Assembly (NCBI GenBank): GCA_963744575.1
Contig: CAVUUF010000024.1
Span: forward strand, 1-64,000
Length of the DNA: 64,000 nucleotides
Direction of reading: 5' to 3'
DNA from: Palsa-504 sp963744575
Lineage (GTDB): Bacteria; Actinomycetota; Actinomycetes; Streptosporangiales; Streptosporangiaceae
Every line of letters starts with the position of its first letter. Position 1 is the stretch's first letter. The position numbers and the translations under genes were made by a program. Of the stretch, positions 50,990-59,722 are shown piece after piece. The notes beneath the pieces were generated by a model, which was not told where the DNA came from, made no database searches, and saw only the letters and a list, made by a program, of their open reading frames with translations.

Positions 50990-53714
50990 GGAGAGGCAGG
51001 CCCGAACGCACCGACGCGCAAACGCCGTCGGTGGCGGCCGCGGCGGACCGCCGCTCCGTCGGCACCTCGCCGTAGGTGGTGGTGCGCTGGCGCAGCGGGC
51101 GGCCGAGCGGCTCGGCGATCGCGCGGAGCCCGCTGATCGTCTTGTAGGAACCGTGCTCCGCGCCGGCCATCCGGCTGATGGTCTCCTCCATGAGCGTGCC
51201 GCCGAGGTCGTTGGCGCCGCCGCGGAGCACGTCGCGGCAGCCCTCATCGCCGAGCTTGACCCAGGAACACTGGATCGAGTCGATCGCCCCGTGCAGCAGC
51301 AACCGGGACACCGCGTGCACCGCCCGGTTCTCCCGCCTGGTCGGCCCCGGCCGGGCCAGGCCGGCCAGGTAGATCGGGGCATTCTCGTGGATGAACGGCA
51401 GCAGCACGAACTCGGTGAAGCCTCCGGTCCGCTCCTGGACGGAGCGGATCACCCGGAGGTGGCCGATCCAGTGCGCGGGCGTGTCCACGTGCCCGTACAT
51501 CATCGTGGCCGAGGTCGGCAGGCCTAGATCATGCGCCGTGCTGATCACCTCGATCCACACCGAGGCCGGCAGCTTGCCCTTGGTCAGCACCCAGCGCACC
51601 TCGTCGTCGAGGATCTCCGCCGCCGTCCCCGGCAGCGAGTTCACGCCCGCCTCCTTGGCCCGGACCAGCCACTCCCGGATCGGCAACCCGGTCCGCGACG
51701 CGCCGTTCACCACCTCCATCGGAGAGAACGCATGAACGTGAAGATCCGGACGTCGCCGCTTGACTTCGGAAGCGATTTCGAAATACGCTGTTCCTGGCAG
51801 ATCGGGATGGATGCCTCCTTGCATACACACCTCAGTGGCACCGGCATCCCAGGCTTCGGCGGCCCGGTCGCCGATCTGCTGTAGCGAGAGCGTGTAGGCG
51901 TCGGCGTCGGTACGGCGCTGCGCGAACGCGCAGAACCGGCAGCCGGTGTAGCAGACGTTGGTGAAGTTGATGTTGCGCGTGACGACGTAGGTGACGTCGT
52001 CGCCCATCACCTCGCGGCGCAGCGCGTCGGCGATCCCGGCCAGCGCCTCAAGGTCGGCCCCGTCCGCGGCCAGCAGGGCGAGGGCCTGATCGTCGGTGAG
52101 GGCGGCCGGGTTACGTTCGGCCTGGCGGAGCGCGGCGGCGAGCTCTCCGGGACGCAGCACGGCGGGCGCGCCCGGGATGGCGGGGGCGTCTGGCGTGACG
52201 GGGGCGTCTGGCGTGACGGGGGCGCCCGGGGCGGCGGAGCTCGGAGCGGGCGCCGGGGCACGCACGCCACTCCGTTCGGCAATCTCGTCCCAGTCGCCGT
52301 AGACCTCGGCGAAGTCCTCCCGGCGGTCATGGGTGCGGCCGGCGGTGTCGATGGTGACGTGCAGGTCCGTGCGGCCCGACTCTTCCTGGCCCCAGCCGCC
52401 GTCGGGTTCCTGCCACGGCAGGCCGCGCGGCGCGGCGCCCTCGGCGGCCAGGCCGGTGGCCGGGTCGGCCAGCGCGGCCACGTGCCGGGCCAGCCGCGGG
52501 TCCAGCCACGGCTCGCGCAGGTAGGGCGGGTAGATGGTGAGGCGCTCGCGCAGCGTGAAGCCCGCGTCGGCGGTGTGCGCCGCGAGTTCGTCGATGGCCG
52601 GCCACGGGCGCTCGGGGTTCACGTGGTCCGGGGTCAGCGGGGAGACGCCGCCCCAGTCGTCGATGCCGGCCCGCAGGATCAGGTCGTACTGCGCGCCGAC
52701 CAGGTTCGGCGGCGCCTGGATGCGGGCCTTGGCGCCGAGGATGAGGCGGGCGGTGGCGATCGTGGCGGCCAGGTCCTCCAGTTCGGCGTCGGGCACGTCG
52801 CGCATCTTGGTGTCCGGCTTGGCCCGGAAGTTCTGCACGATGACTTCCTGGACGCCGCCGTACTCGCGGGCGACCTTCCTGATGGCGAAGACCGACTCGG
52901 CGCGTTCGGCGAGGGTCTCGCCGATGCCGATGAGGATTCCGGTGGTGAACGGGACGTTGCTGCGGCCGGCGTCCTCGAGCACGCGCAGCCGGACCACGGG
53001 ATCCTTGTCCGGGCTGCCGAAGTGCGGTCCGCCCTTCTCGGTGAACAGCCGTTGCGCCGTCGTCTCCAGCATCATGCCCATAGACGGCGCGACCGGCTTG
53101 AGGCGCTGCAAGTCCTGCCAGGACAGCACGCCCGGGTTGAGGTGCGGCAGCAGGCCCGTCTCCTCGAGCACCCGGATCGCCATGGCCCGCAGGTAGGACA
53201 GCGTGTCGTCGTAACCGTGCGCGTCCAGCCAGTCCCTGGCCTGGCGCCAGCGGCCCTCCGGCTTGTCGCCCAGCGTGAACAGGGCCTCCTTGCAGCCGAG
53301 CGCCGCGCCCTGGCGGGCGATGGCGAGCACCTCGTCCGGTTCCAGGTACAGGCTGTGCAGCCGGTGCGGGACGGTGGCGAACGTACAGTAGCCGCAGCGG
53401 TCCCGGCACAGCCTGGTCAGCGGGATGAAGACCTTGCGCGAGTAGGTGATGATGCCCGGGCGCCCGGCGCCCTCGAGGCCCGCGTCGCGGGTGCGGCTGG
53501 CGTAGGCCAGCAGGGTGCGCAGGTCCCCGCCGCGCGCGTGCAGCAGGACCGTGGCCTCGTCCACGTCGAGCGGCTTGCCGTCCCGGGCCCGCGCCAGCGC
53601 CCGGCGCATGGCCGAGGCGGTCACGCCGTGAGACTCCCCGTTCCCGTCAGCCTCTCTGCCATCCTTCGGCCCTTCGGCCTCGCCGTTACCGGACCCGCCG
53701 CGGAAGTCGCTCAT
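50973..53714 (-). CDS. fbiC: FO synthase FbiC (CofG-CofH fusion)
   Basis: A 913-residue double radical-SAM enzyme making FO from tyrosine and the flavin precursor. The N-terminal CofG half has the cluster cysteines C103, C107, C110 in RLCRDRCGYC. The C-terminal CofH half has CYTGCRFCAF near residue 585, followed by VCMQGGIHPDLPG. A disordered linker of repeated PVTPDAP separates the halves (residues ~490-520). The ATG at 53714 lies 7 nt after TAAAGT, suggesting a leaderless message. The gene is convergent with fbiAB, so all F420 core genes but the guanylyltransferase step are here. Confidence 0.96.
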   Translation of the reverse strand: MSDFRGGSGNGEAEGPKDGREADGNGESHGVTASAMRRALARARDGKPLDVDEATVLLHARGGDLRTLLAYASRTRDAGLEGAGRPGIITYSRKVFIPLTRLCRDRCGYCTFATVPHRLHSLYLEPDEVLAIARQGAALGCKEALFTLGDKPEGRWRQARDWLDAHGYDDTLSYLRAMAIRVLEETGLLPHLNPGVLSWQDLQRLKPVAPSMGMMLETTAQRLFTEKGGPHFGSPDKDPVVRLRVLEDAGRSNVPFTTGILIGIGETLAERAESVFAIRKVAREYGGVQEVIVQNFRAKPDTKMRDVPDAELEDLAATIATARLILGAKARIQAPPNLVGAQYDLILRAGIDDWGGVSPLTPDHVNPERPWPAIDELAAHTADAGFTLRERLTIYPPYLREPWLDPRLARHVAALADPATGLAAEGAAPRGLPWQEPDGGWGQEESGRTDLHVTIDTAGRTHDRREDFAEVYGDWDEIAERSGVRAPAPAPSSAAPGAPVTPDAPVTPDAPAIPGAPAVLRPGELAAALRQAERNPAALTDDQALALLAADGADLEALAGIADALRREVMGDDVTYVVTRNINFTNVCYTGCRFCAFAQRRTDADAYTLSLQQIGDRAAEAWDAGATEVCMQGGIHPDLPGTAYFEIASEVKRRRPDLHVHAFSPMEVVNGASRTGLPIREWLVRAKEAGVNSLPGTAAEILDDEVRWVLTKGKLPASVWIEVISTAHDLGLPTSATMMYGHVDTPAHWIGHLRVIRSVQERTGGFTEFVLLPFIHENAPIYLAGLARPGPTRRENRAVHAVSRLLLHGAIDSIQCSWVKLGDEGCRDVLRGGANDLGGTLMEETISRMAGAEHGSYKTISGLRAIAEPLGRPLRQRTTTYGEVPTERRSAAAATDGVCASVRSGLPLLTASG

Positions 53715-53720
53715 ATTCGC

Positions 53721-53726
53721 ACTTTA
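53721..53726 (-). promoter_or_regulatory. -10 hexamer for a leaderless fbiC
   Basis: On the minus strand TAAAGT ends 6 nt before the ATG at 53714, with no ribosome binding site in between. Confidence 0.4.
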
Positions 53727-53866
53727 CGCGGCAGGCCTCGCACGCCGACGCGGCCCCCGTTCCGGGGCTGGGAGTGAGGCTGGAGCTGGAGGCTGGCGGG
53801 TGGGGCTGGGCGCGGGGGCTACCTGGAAGGGCGCGGGCGTCCTGCGGGCGCTTAGAAGGCGCGGGG

Positions 53867-54943
53867 CTAGAAGGCGCGGTAGTCGCGGACGGGCATCCGC
53901 GGGCCACGGCGCGGCGGGCCGCTGCCGCCCAGCTCGATGAGCCTGGTCACCCGGTAGCGGTGCCCGGCGTACGGCGCGAGGAGCTCGAGCATCCCGGCGT
54001 CGTCGGTCTTGCGCCGGGCCAGCGTCCAGCCGACCATGTTCGGCAGGTGGTAGTCGCCCACCGAGACCGCGTCCGGGTCGCCCATGGCCCGCTGCCTGAT
54101 CTCGGCCGAGGTCCAGGGGCCGATGCCGGACAGCGACCGCAGGCGGCGGTCCGCCTCGGCCGGCTCCAGGTTCAGCGTCTCCTCAAGCCGGGCTGCCACC
54201 GCCGCGGCGGCGATGATCGTCCGGGCGCGAACGCCCTCCACCCCGGCCCGGTGCCAGTCCCAGGTGGGAATGCGCGCCCAGGTTCGGGGCGGCGGGAACA
54301 CCCGCAGGCCGGCGGGCGCGGGTCCCGGGGCGGGCGACCCGTACCGCAGCAGCAGGAACCGCCAGGCACGGTGGGCTTCGCGGCCGACCACCTTCTGCTC
54401 CAGGACCGCGGGCACCAGCGCCTCGAAGACCCGGCCGGTGCGCCCGACCCGCAGCCCCCCGAAGCGGAGCGCGAGCTCGCCGATCACCGGATGGCAGGCG
54501 GCGAACCCGGCCCGGTCGTCGTGGAAGCCGAGCTGGGCGGGCAGCATGTCCAGCAGCCAGCCCGCGCCGGGGCCCCAGGCCTGGGCGGTCACGACCGGGC
54601 CTTGAGCCGGACCCGGGCCCCAGGCCTGGGCGGTCACCCTCGGGCCAGGGTCCGGGCCACCGGCCGGACCCGCGGGCTGGCTGGCCCCGGCGACCGGGCC
54701 GCCGGGCTGGGACCGGCCCGGCGTGAGGGGCGGTCCCAGGGGGCGGCCCTGCACCCGCAACGTGGCCGGGCCGTCGGGGGTCAGGGACGTGCGCCAGACG
54801 GCGCCGGACCGGTCCAGGCGATAGGCGGGATCGCCGCCGCCGTGGCGATGCGGCGACAGGGTGAGCGGGACGTCGACCGGGAACGGCGCCTGCCACTCGC
54901 GGACCACGACCGGGTCGGCGGTCAGGGCCGGAGCCGCGGTCAC
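53867..54943 (-). CDS. HhH-GPD DNA glycosylase (AlkA-like)
   Basis: A 358-residue base-excision glycosylase. The N-terminal half contains an AlkA-type beta region (VPLTLSPHRHGGGDPAYRLDRSGAVWRTSL) broken by a Pro/Gly-rich insertion with two copies of VTAQAWGPG. The C-terminal catalytic part has VFEALVPAVLEQKVVGREAHRAWRFLL, the hairpin LSGIGPWTSAEIRQRAMG and VGDYHLPNMVGW, which holds the expected catalytic Asp. This enzyme therefore looks active, unlike the AlkA-like gene at 11607. GTG start at 54943, 6 nt after the NDP-sugar gene stop, so they may be co-transcribed. Confidence 0.85.
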   Translation of the reverse strand: MTAAPALTADPVVVREWQAPFPVDVPLTLSPHRHGGGDPAYRLDRSGAVWRTSLTPDGPATLRVQGRPLGPPLTPGRSQPGGPVAGASQPAGPAGGPDPGPRVTAQAWGPGPAQGPVVTAQAWGPGAGWLLDMLPAQLGFHDDRAGFAACHPVIGELALRFGGLRVGRTGRVFEALVPAVLEQKVVGREAHRAWRFLLLRYGSPAPGPAPAGLRVFPPPRTWARIPTWDWHRAGVEGVRARTIIAAAAVAARLEETLNLEPAEADRRLRSLSGIGPWTSAEIRQRAMGDPDAVSVGDYHLPNMVGWTLARRKTDDAGMLELLAPYAGHRYRVTRLIELGGSGPPRRGPRMPVRDYRAF

Positions 54944-54949
54944 GAGGCG

Positions 54950-56035
54950 TTACGCGTCGGAGGAGAAGCGGACCGAGGTCGGCTCGAGCCGGGTGCCGGG
55001 CCACACCCGGATGCCCCGGGTCAGCTCGTTGCCCGCGCCGATGTAGGCGCCGTCTCCGATGACCGCGTCGTCGAGCACGGCGCCCGGCGCCACGATGGCG
55101 CCGCGGCCGATGATCGAGTCGCGGACCACCGCGCCCTCCCCCACCATGGCGGAGTCGAACAGCACGCTGCCGAAGACCGTCGCCCCGGAGCCGACCGAGG
55201 CGCCGGCGCCGACCACGGTCCCGCCGGACACGTCGGCGCCGGCGGCGACCGTAGCGTCCGCGAGCAGCAGCGACGGCCCGGCCGGCCCGGGCACCGCCGG
55301 GCCGGGCAGCCGTCCGAGCACCAGGTCGCAGGAGCCGCGCACGAACGTCTGCGGCGTCCCGACGTCCAGCCAGTACGCCGTCTCGGGATAGCCCATCACG
55401 AGCTGGCCCGCCTCGATCAGGCCGGGGAACGTCTCCCGCTCCACCGAGACCCGGCGCCCGGCCGGGATCTGGTCGATGACGTCGCGGCGGAACACGTAGC
55501 AGCCGGCGTTGATCCGGTTGGTCACCGGGTTGGGCGTCTTCTCCAGGAAGGCGGTCACCCGGCCGGTCTCGTCGGTCGGCACGCAGCCGAACCGGGCCGG
55601 GTCCGGCACCTCGACCAGGTGCAGCGTCACCGCGGCGTCGGCCTTGATGTGCAGGTCGACCTGCGCGCTCAGGTCGTGGCCGGACAGGACGTCGGAGTTC
55701 AGCACCACCACCAGGCCGTCGCCGCCGCCGCGCAGCGACGACGCCGCGTTGCGGATCCCGCCCGCGGTGTCCAGCGGCACCGTCTCCTGGACGTAGTCGA
55801 TGGACAGCCCGAACGCCGCGCCGTCCCCCAGCACCGCGGCGAACATGTCCGCCTTGTAGCAGGTCGCCAGCACGACGTGGGTGACGCCGCCCGCCGCCGC
55901 GCGGGCCAGCATATGCGCCAGGAACGGCACGCCGGCCGTGGGCAGCAGGGGCTTGGGCGCGGACAAGGTCAGCGGCCGCAGCCGGGTTCCCTGCCCCCCG
56001 ACCAGGAGGATCGCCTCGAGCGGTTCACGCGACAT
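54950..56035 (-). CDS. NDP-sugar pyrophosphorylase, probably mannose-1-phosphate guanylyltransferase
   Basis: A 361-residue nucleotidyltransferase. The signature LVGGQGTRLRPLTLSAPKPLLP is at the N-terminus, the metal-binding Asp in VVVLNSDVLSGHDL, and the sugar-binding EKTPNPVTNRINAGCYVF follows. The C-terminal ~100 residues form a left-handed beta-helix (SVLFDSAMVGEGAVVRDSIIGRGAIVAPGAVLDDAVIGDGA). The group includes GDP-mannose and glucose-1-P enzymes; manB and the SIS isomerase in this window argue for mannose. It lies between a glycosyltransferase gene and the HhH-GPD gene, all on the same strand. Confidence 0.87.
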   Translation of the reverse strand: MSREPLEAILLVGGQGTRLRPLTLSAPKPLLPTAGVPFLAHMLARAAAGGVTHVVLATCYKADMFAAVLGDGAAFGLSIDYVQETVPLDTAGGIRNAASSLRGGGDGLVVVLNSDVLSGHDLSAQVDLHIKADAAVTLHLVEVPDPARFGCVPTDETGRVTAFLEKTPNPVTNRINAGCYVFRRDVIDQIPAGRRVSVERETFPGLIEAGQLVMGYPETAYWLDVGTPQTFVRGSCDLVLGRLPGPAVPGPAGPSLLLADATVAAGADVSGGTVVGAGASVGSGATVFGSVLFDSAMVGEGAVVRDSIIGRGAIVAPGAVLDDAVIGDGAYIGAGNELTRGIRVWPGTRLEPTSVRFSSDA

Positions 56036-56046
56036 GAAAGATGAGG

Positions 56047-57198
56047 TTACACGGCGCTCACGTCAGCCGCGGTCTGTTCGGCCGCGCGCCGGTAGCACGC
56101 CAGGTGCGCCTCGGCCGACGCCGCCCAGGTGAACTCCTGGGACCGGGCGTAGCCGGCCTCGCCGAGCGCCTCCCGCCGGGCGGCGTCGTCGAGCAGGGCG
56201 CGGAGGGCGTCGCGGATGTGATCGGAGTCGGGTTCGGTGTAGGCGACCGCCTCGCCCCCCACCTCAGGCAGTGAGGTGCAGTGCGTGGTCAGCACCGGGG
56301 CGCCGCACGCCATCGCCTCGAGCACCGGCAGCCCGAACCCCTCCCCGCGGCTCGGGAACGCCACCACCGTCGCCCCGCCCAGGAAGCCGGGCAGGTCGGA
56401 GAAGCGCAGGTAACCGGGGCGGATCAGGCGCAGGTGCGGCGGCACCGAGGCCACCGCCGCATCCACCTCATCGCTCCAGCCGCCGCCCCCGCCGAGCACC
56501 AGCGCGGGCGGGTTCTCCAGGTCGGCCACCGCCCCGGCCCAGCCGGTGATCAGCGACGCGACGTTCTTGCGCGGCTCGAGCAAGCCGAGGAAGGCCAGGT
56601 ACGGCTGGCCGTGCAGGCCCAGCCGGTTGGACACCTGGTTGACCTGCTGCGGGTCGGGCCGGTGGAAGAGCCGGTGGTCGACGCCGTGGTAGGCCACGTC
56701 GATCTTGGTCGGGTCGGCGCCGAGCACCCGCTCGAGCTCGTCCCTGGTCGCCTTGGACGGCACGATGAGCCGGGCGGCGCGGCGCGCGGCGGTCCGGATG
56801 GCCGACTTGAAGAACATCGCGCCGACCGGGCTGTACAGCTCGGGCTCGGTGAAGAACGTGACGTCGTGCACGGTGACCACGGTGGGCCGGCCCGGCCGCA
56901 GCGGCATCGAGTAGTAGGGCACGTGAATGACGTCGGCGTTGACTTGCTGCGCCACCACCGGCAGCCCGCTCTGTTCCCAGGCCAGCCGGGCGGACCGGTG
57001 GGATAGCGCCGTCGGCCCGGCCACGACGCGCGCCCCCGGGGCGAGCCGCTCGTACCGTTCCTCGTCGGCCCGCTGGCAGACGACGGCCAGGTCCGCGCCG
57101 GCCACGTCGAGCGCGCCGATGAGCCCGTCAACGTACCGGCCGAGCGCCCCCCGGTCGGCTGGCACGTCGGTCGCATCGACTAGTACGCGAGGTGCCAC
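56047..57198 (-). CDS. GT4-family glycosyltransferase
   Basis: A 383-residue GT-B glycosyltransferase of the GT4 type. The N-terminal domain has VLVDATDVPADRGALGRYVDGL and HVPYYSMPLRPGRPTVVTVHDVTFF; the nucleotide-sugar domain has YLAFLGLLEPRKNVASLI, RLIRPGYLRFSDLPGFLG and the EX7E-like PSRGEGFGLPVLEAMACGAPV. It probably adds mannose or another sugar to a lipid or polymer. The gene lies 11 nt upstream of the pyrophosphorylase, so the donor and the transferase are co-expressed. GTG start at 57198. Confidence 0.9.
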   Translation of the reverse strand: MAPRVLVDATDVPADRGALGRYVDGLIGALDVAGADLAVVCQRADEERYERLAPGARVVAGPTALSHRSARLAWEQSGLPVVAQQVNADVIHVPYYSMPLRPGRPTVVTVHDVTFFTEPELYSPVGAMFFKSAIRTAARRAARLIVPSKATRDELERVLGADPTKIDVAYHGVDHRLFHRPDPQQVNQVSNRLGLHGQPYLAFLGLLEPRKNVASLITGWAGAVADLENPPALVLGGGGGWSDEVDAAVASVPPHLRLIRPGYLRFSDLPGFLGGATVVAFPSRGEGFGLPVLEAMACGAPVLTTHCTSLPEVGGEAVAYTEPDSDHIRDALRALLDDAARREALGEAGYARSQEFTWAASAEAHLACYRRAAEQTAADVSAV

Positions 57199-57324
57199 GA
57201 CCGCACTTGCTCCTTCCCTGGGCCACCCGGGCAGGCAGGCAACGCAGAGCTCGCGTCAACCGCATGGCCCCGGCACGCCTTCGAGGATGTCCCGTCAACT
57301 ATGAAGCCTACGCCCTGCGCCAAG

Positions 57325-58068
57325 TCACCGGGCAGCCGTTCCCCCCTGGTGGGCCCCCGGGGCGCCCTGGCGTCGAGCACGGACAAGCACGATGGCCCCG
57401 CCGTCGCCCGGCGCGCCACGGTCCCAGCGGGCCACCAGCGGCGCCGCGGGCGCCGCCGCGTTGAACCCGTACTTGCCGCCGTAAGCCGAAAGGCCCAGGT
57501 ACATGCGCTGCGCCCTGCGGCTCCTGAACTGGTACTCGTGCGCGATCACCTCCAGCCCGCGCGCGGCGAGCAGCGCGGTCAGCTCCTGGCGGGAATACGT
57601 CCGCTTCACCTGGTAGCGCTCGCAGTGCGCGGCGTACAGGCGGGGCCACCGCTGCGCCAGCGTCAGCGCGTCCGCGGACATGACCAACTCGCCGCCGGGG
57701 GCGAGCACCCGGGCCATCTCGTCCAGCGCGCGGGCGCCGTCGTCGAAGTGCTCGATGGCGCAGATGGACATCACCCGGTCGAAGCTGGCGTCGGCGAACG
57801 GCAGGCCGAGCGCGTCGCCCTCGATCAGCGCGGGCGGCGCGCTGAGCTGGCGGCCCCGTCTCAGCTTCGGGCCGGCCAGGTCGACCGAGACCGCCCAGGC
57901 CCCGCGCCCGCGCGCCCGGGCCGCCCAGTACCCGTCGCCGCCCGCCACGTCGAGCACCCGCAGGCCGCGCAGGTCCTCCCCCAGCCAGCGCAGCAGCGTT
58001 CCCGCTTCGCGATGCCGGCAGACGTGGACCTCATGCCCGGCAAAGGCGACTGCGTCAGCGAGATGCAT
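57325..58068 (-). CDS. SAM-dependent methyltransferase, class I
   Basis: A 247-residue methyltransferase. Motif I is VLDVAGGDGYWAA near residue 40, motif II the acidic VSVDLAGPKLRRG, and LPFADASFDRVMSICAIEHFDDG is the usual methyltransferase-11 post-motif. A C-terminal membrane-associated look is given by QFRSRRAQRMYLGLSAYGG. It lies upstream of the GT4 gene on the same strand, 126 nt away. The substrate may be an envelope sugar or lipid, inferred from the neighbours only. The last residues (GAPGAHQGGTAAR) are low complexity. Confidence 0.86.
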   Translation of the reverse strand: MHLADAVAFAGHEVHVCRHREAGTLLRWLGEDLRGLRVLDVAGGDGYWAARARGRGAWAVSVDLAGPKLRRGRQLSAPPALIEGDALGLPFADASFDRVMSICAIEHFDDGARALDEMARVLAPGGELVMSADALTLAQRWPRLYAAHCERYQVKRTYSRQELTALLAARGLEVIAHEYQFRSRRAQRMYLGLSAYGGKYGFNAAAPAAPLVARWDRGAPGDGGAIVLVRARRQGAPGAHQGGTAAR

Positions 58069-58124
58069 GCAGGAAATCTATTAGCCGAACGGAGTGGGCG
58101 CGTGCACTTGCGCCGTCCGGGGCG

Positions 58125-59168
58125 TCAGCAGGAGGGGGCGGGATGGCCGGCTTTGAGGGCTTCCAGGTAGGTGACGGCCTGGTTGAGGGTGCTGACCCTG
58201 ACCAGGCGCAGGCCCGCGGGCACGGCGCCCTTGGTGCCGGCGCAGTTCGACGCGGGGGTCAGGAAGATGGTGGCGCCGGCGTTGCGCGCGCCGACCATCT
58301 TCTGCTGGATGCCGCCGATGGCATCCACCTTCCCGCTGGCCTCGATCGCCCCGGTCCCGGCGATGAACTTGCCGCCGGTCAGGTTGTCACTCGTCAGCTT
58401 GTCGATGATGCCGAGGGCGAACATCATGCCGGCGCTCGGGCCGCCGATGTCACCCACGCTGATCTGCACCGTGAACGGGAACTTGTACTGCCCCCCGACC
58501 TGCACGCCCATCACCGGATGGCCCTCCGACTCCTCGGTGCCGACCTGCACCTGCCTGGTCTGGCCGGCCCTGGTGACGGTCACGTCCAGCAGGCTGCCCG
58601 CCGGGTGCGCGCGGATCAGCCGGGTCAGGCTGGCCTGGCCGGTCACCGGCTGGCCGTCCACGGCGGTGATCACGTCCCCCGCCTTGAGCACGCCGACCGC
58701 GGGGAAGCCCGGTTCGGTCTGCATCACCACCACCTCGGTGGTGTAGGGGATGTGCAGCTCGGTCAGCGCGGCGGCGGTCGCCGTCTGCTGCGAGCTGGTC
58801 ATCTCCTGGGTGACCTGCTGCTGGGTCTGCTGCTGGGTCTGCCCGGCGGGGCATATCTCGCCCTCGGGCACAACCGCCTGGTGCGGGTTCAGCCACGCCA
58901 CCAGGGCGGTGAAGATGTTGAACGTGTTGCCCTGGCAGCCCTGGTAGCTCACCGTCGTCAGGTTCAGGTGCCCGCTGGTGGGGTAGGACGGGTGGCCCGA
59001 GATCGTGATCAGCGGTTTCCCCGACGAGTCCTGGCCCAGCGTGTTCAGCGTCGGCCCGGGCCCCAGGATGACGTAAGGCACCGGGACGATCACGCTGACC
59101 GCGATCGCCACGGCCGTGCCGACGGCGGCGATGAGCAGCGTCAGGGAACGTCGGGACATGCTGTGCAC
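58125..59168 (-). CDS. PDZ-domain Lon-like (YlbL-type) membrane protease
   Basis: A 347-residue protein with one N-terminal membrane anchor (TLLIAAVGTAVAIAVSVIV), a PDZ domain (VVVMQTEPGFPAVGVLKAGDVITAVDGQPV) and a C-terminal Lon proteolytic domain. The catalytic serine is in DIGGPSAGMMFALGI and the lysine in DAIGGIQQKMVGARNAGA, so the Ser-Lys dyad is complete. Homologs in Bacillus (YlbL) act outside the membrane in quality control. Start may be GTG 59168 or ATG 59159 (MSRRSL). It lies upstream of the methyltransferase on the same strand. Confidence 0.9.
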   Translation of the reverse strand: MHSMSRRSLTLLIAAVGTAVAIAVSVIVPVPYVILGPGPTLNTLGQDSSGKPLITISGHPSYPTSGHLNLTTVSYQGCQGNTFNIFTALVAWLNPHQAVVPEGEICPAGQTQQQTQQQVTQEMTSSQQTATAAALTELHIPYTTEVVVMQTEPGFPAVGVLKAGDVITAVDGQPVTGQASLTRLIRAHPAGSLLDVTVTRAGQTRQVQVGTEESEGHPVMGVQVGGQYKFPFTVQISVGDIGGPSAGMMFALGIIDKLTSDNLTGGKFIAGTGAIEASGKVDAIGGIQQKMVGARNAGATIFLTPASNCAGTKGAVPAGLRLVRVSTLNQAVTYLEALKAGHPAPSC

Positions 59169-59199
59169 ACTACGCGCGGGAGCTGAACGTTTCCTCCGG

Positions 59200-59622
59200 T
59201 CACGGAGCGCCGACCCATCCGGCCGTGCCGTCGGTGAACCGCTGGTGCTTCCAGATCGGCACCGACGCCTTCAGCTCGTCGATCAGCGCGCGGCACGCCT
59301 CGAACGCCTCCGCCCGGTGCGGGCAGGCCGCGGCCACCACCACGGCCAGGTCGCCGACGGCCAGCTCACCCACGCGGTGCACCGCCGCCACGGCGATGAC
59401 CGGGAACTTCTCCGCGATCACCGCGGCCACCCGGCGGAGTTCGGACTCGGCGGACGGGTGCGCGCTGTACGACAGCCCGGTGACCTCCTGGTCGTGATCA
59501 CTGTCGCGGACCGCCCCGGCGAACAGCGCGATGCCGCCGGCCGCGGGATCCGCGACCGCGGCGCGGACCTCGTCGACGGACAGTTCGGTCTCGCGCACGG
59601 CGATCAGGCGGATGACGGTCAC
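59200..59622 (-). CDS. moaE: Molybdopterin synthase catalytic subunit
   Basis: Converts precursor Z (cPMP) to molybdopterin with the thiocarboxylated MoaD. The 140-residue protein has GGIALFAGAVRDSDHDQEVTGLSYSAHP, VAAVHRVGELAVGDLAVVVAAACPHRAEAFEACRALIDELK, and the catalytic-lysine region VPIWKHQRFTDGTAGWVG. Length and motifs are normal. No moaD gene is adjacent. It lies between the PDZ-Lon gene and an SDR gene on the same strand, with a hairpin (59669-59704) before it. Confidence 0.94.
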   Translation of the reverse strand: MTVIRLIAVRETELSVDEVRAAVADPAAGGIALFAGAVRDSDHDQEVTGLSYSAHPSAESELRRVAAVIAEKFPVIAVAAVHRVGELAVGDLAVVVAAACPHRAEAFEACRALIDELKASVPIWKHQRFTDGTAGWVGAP

Positions 59623-59668
59623 CTAGCAACGGTACCCGGTGGCGCGCCCCGCCCGGGCTGGCAGCGGG

Positions 59669-59704
59669 GTTAACGGGGCTCGCGCCGGGGCCGTTCGGCC
59701 GTTA
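59669..59704. repeat. 7-bp inverted repeat between SDR and moaE
   Basis: TTAACGG (59669-59675) and CCGTTAA (59698-59704) are complementary around 22 nt, with an inner GGCC-GTTC-GGCC (59688-59699). It follows the SDR gene stop and may limit read-through into moaE. No T-run on the minus strand downstream. Confidence 0.35.
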
Positions 59705-59722
59705 AAAAGCGGGTGCGGACGG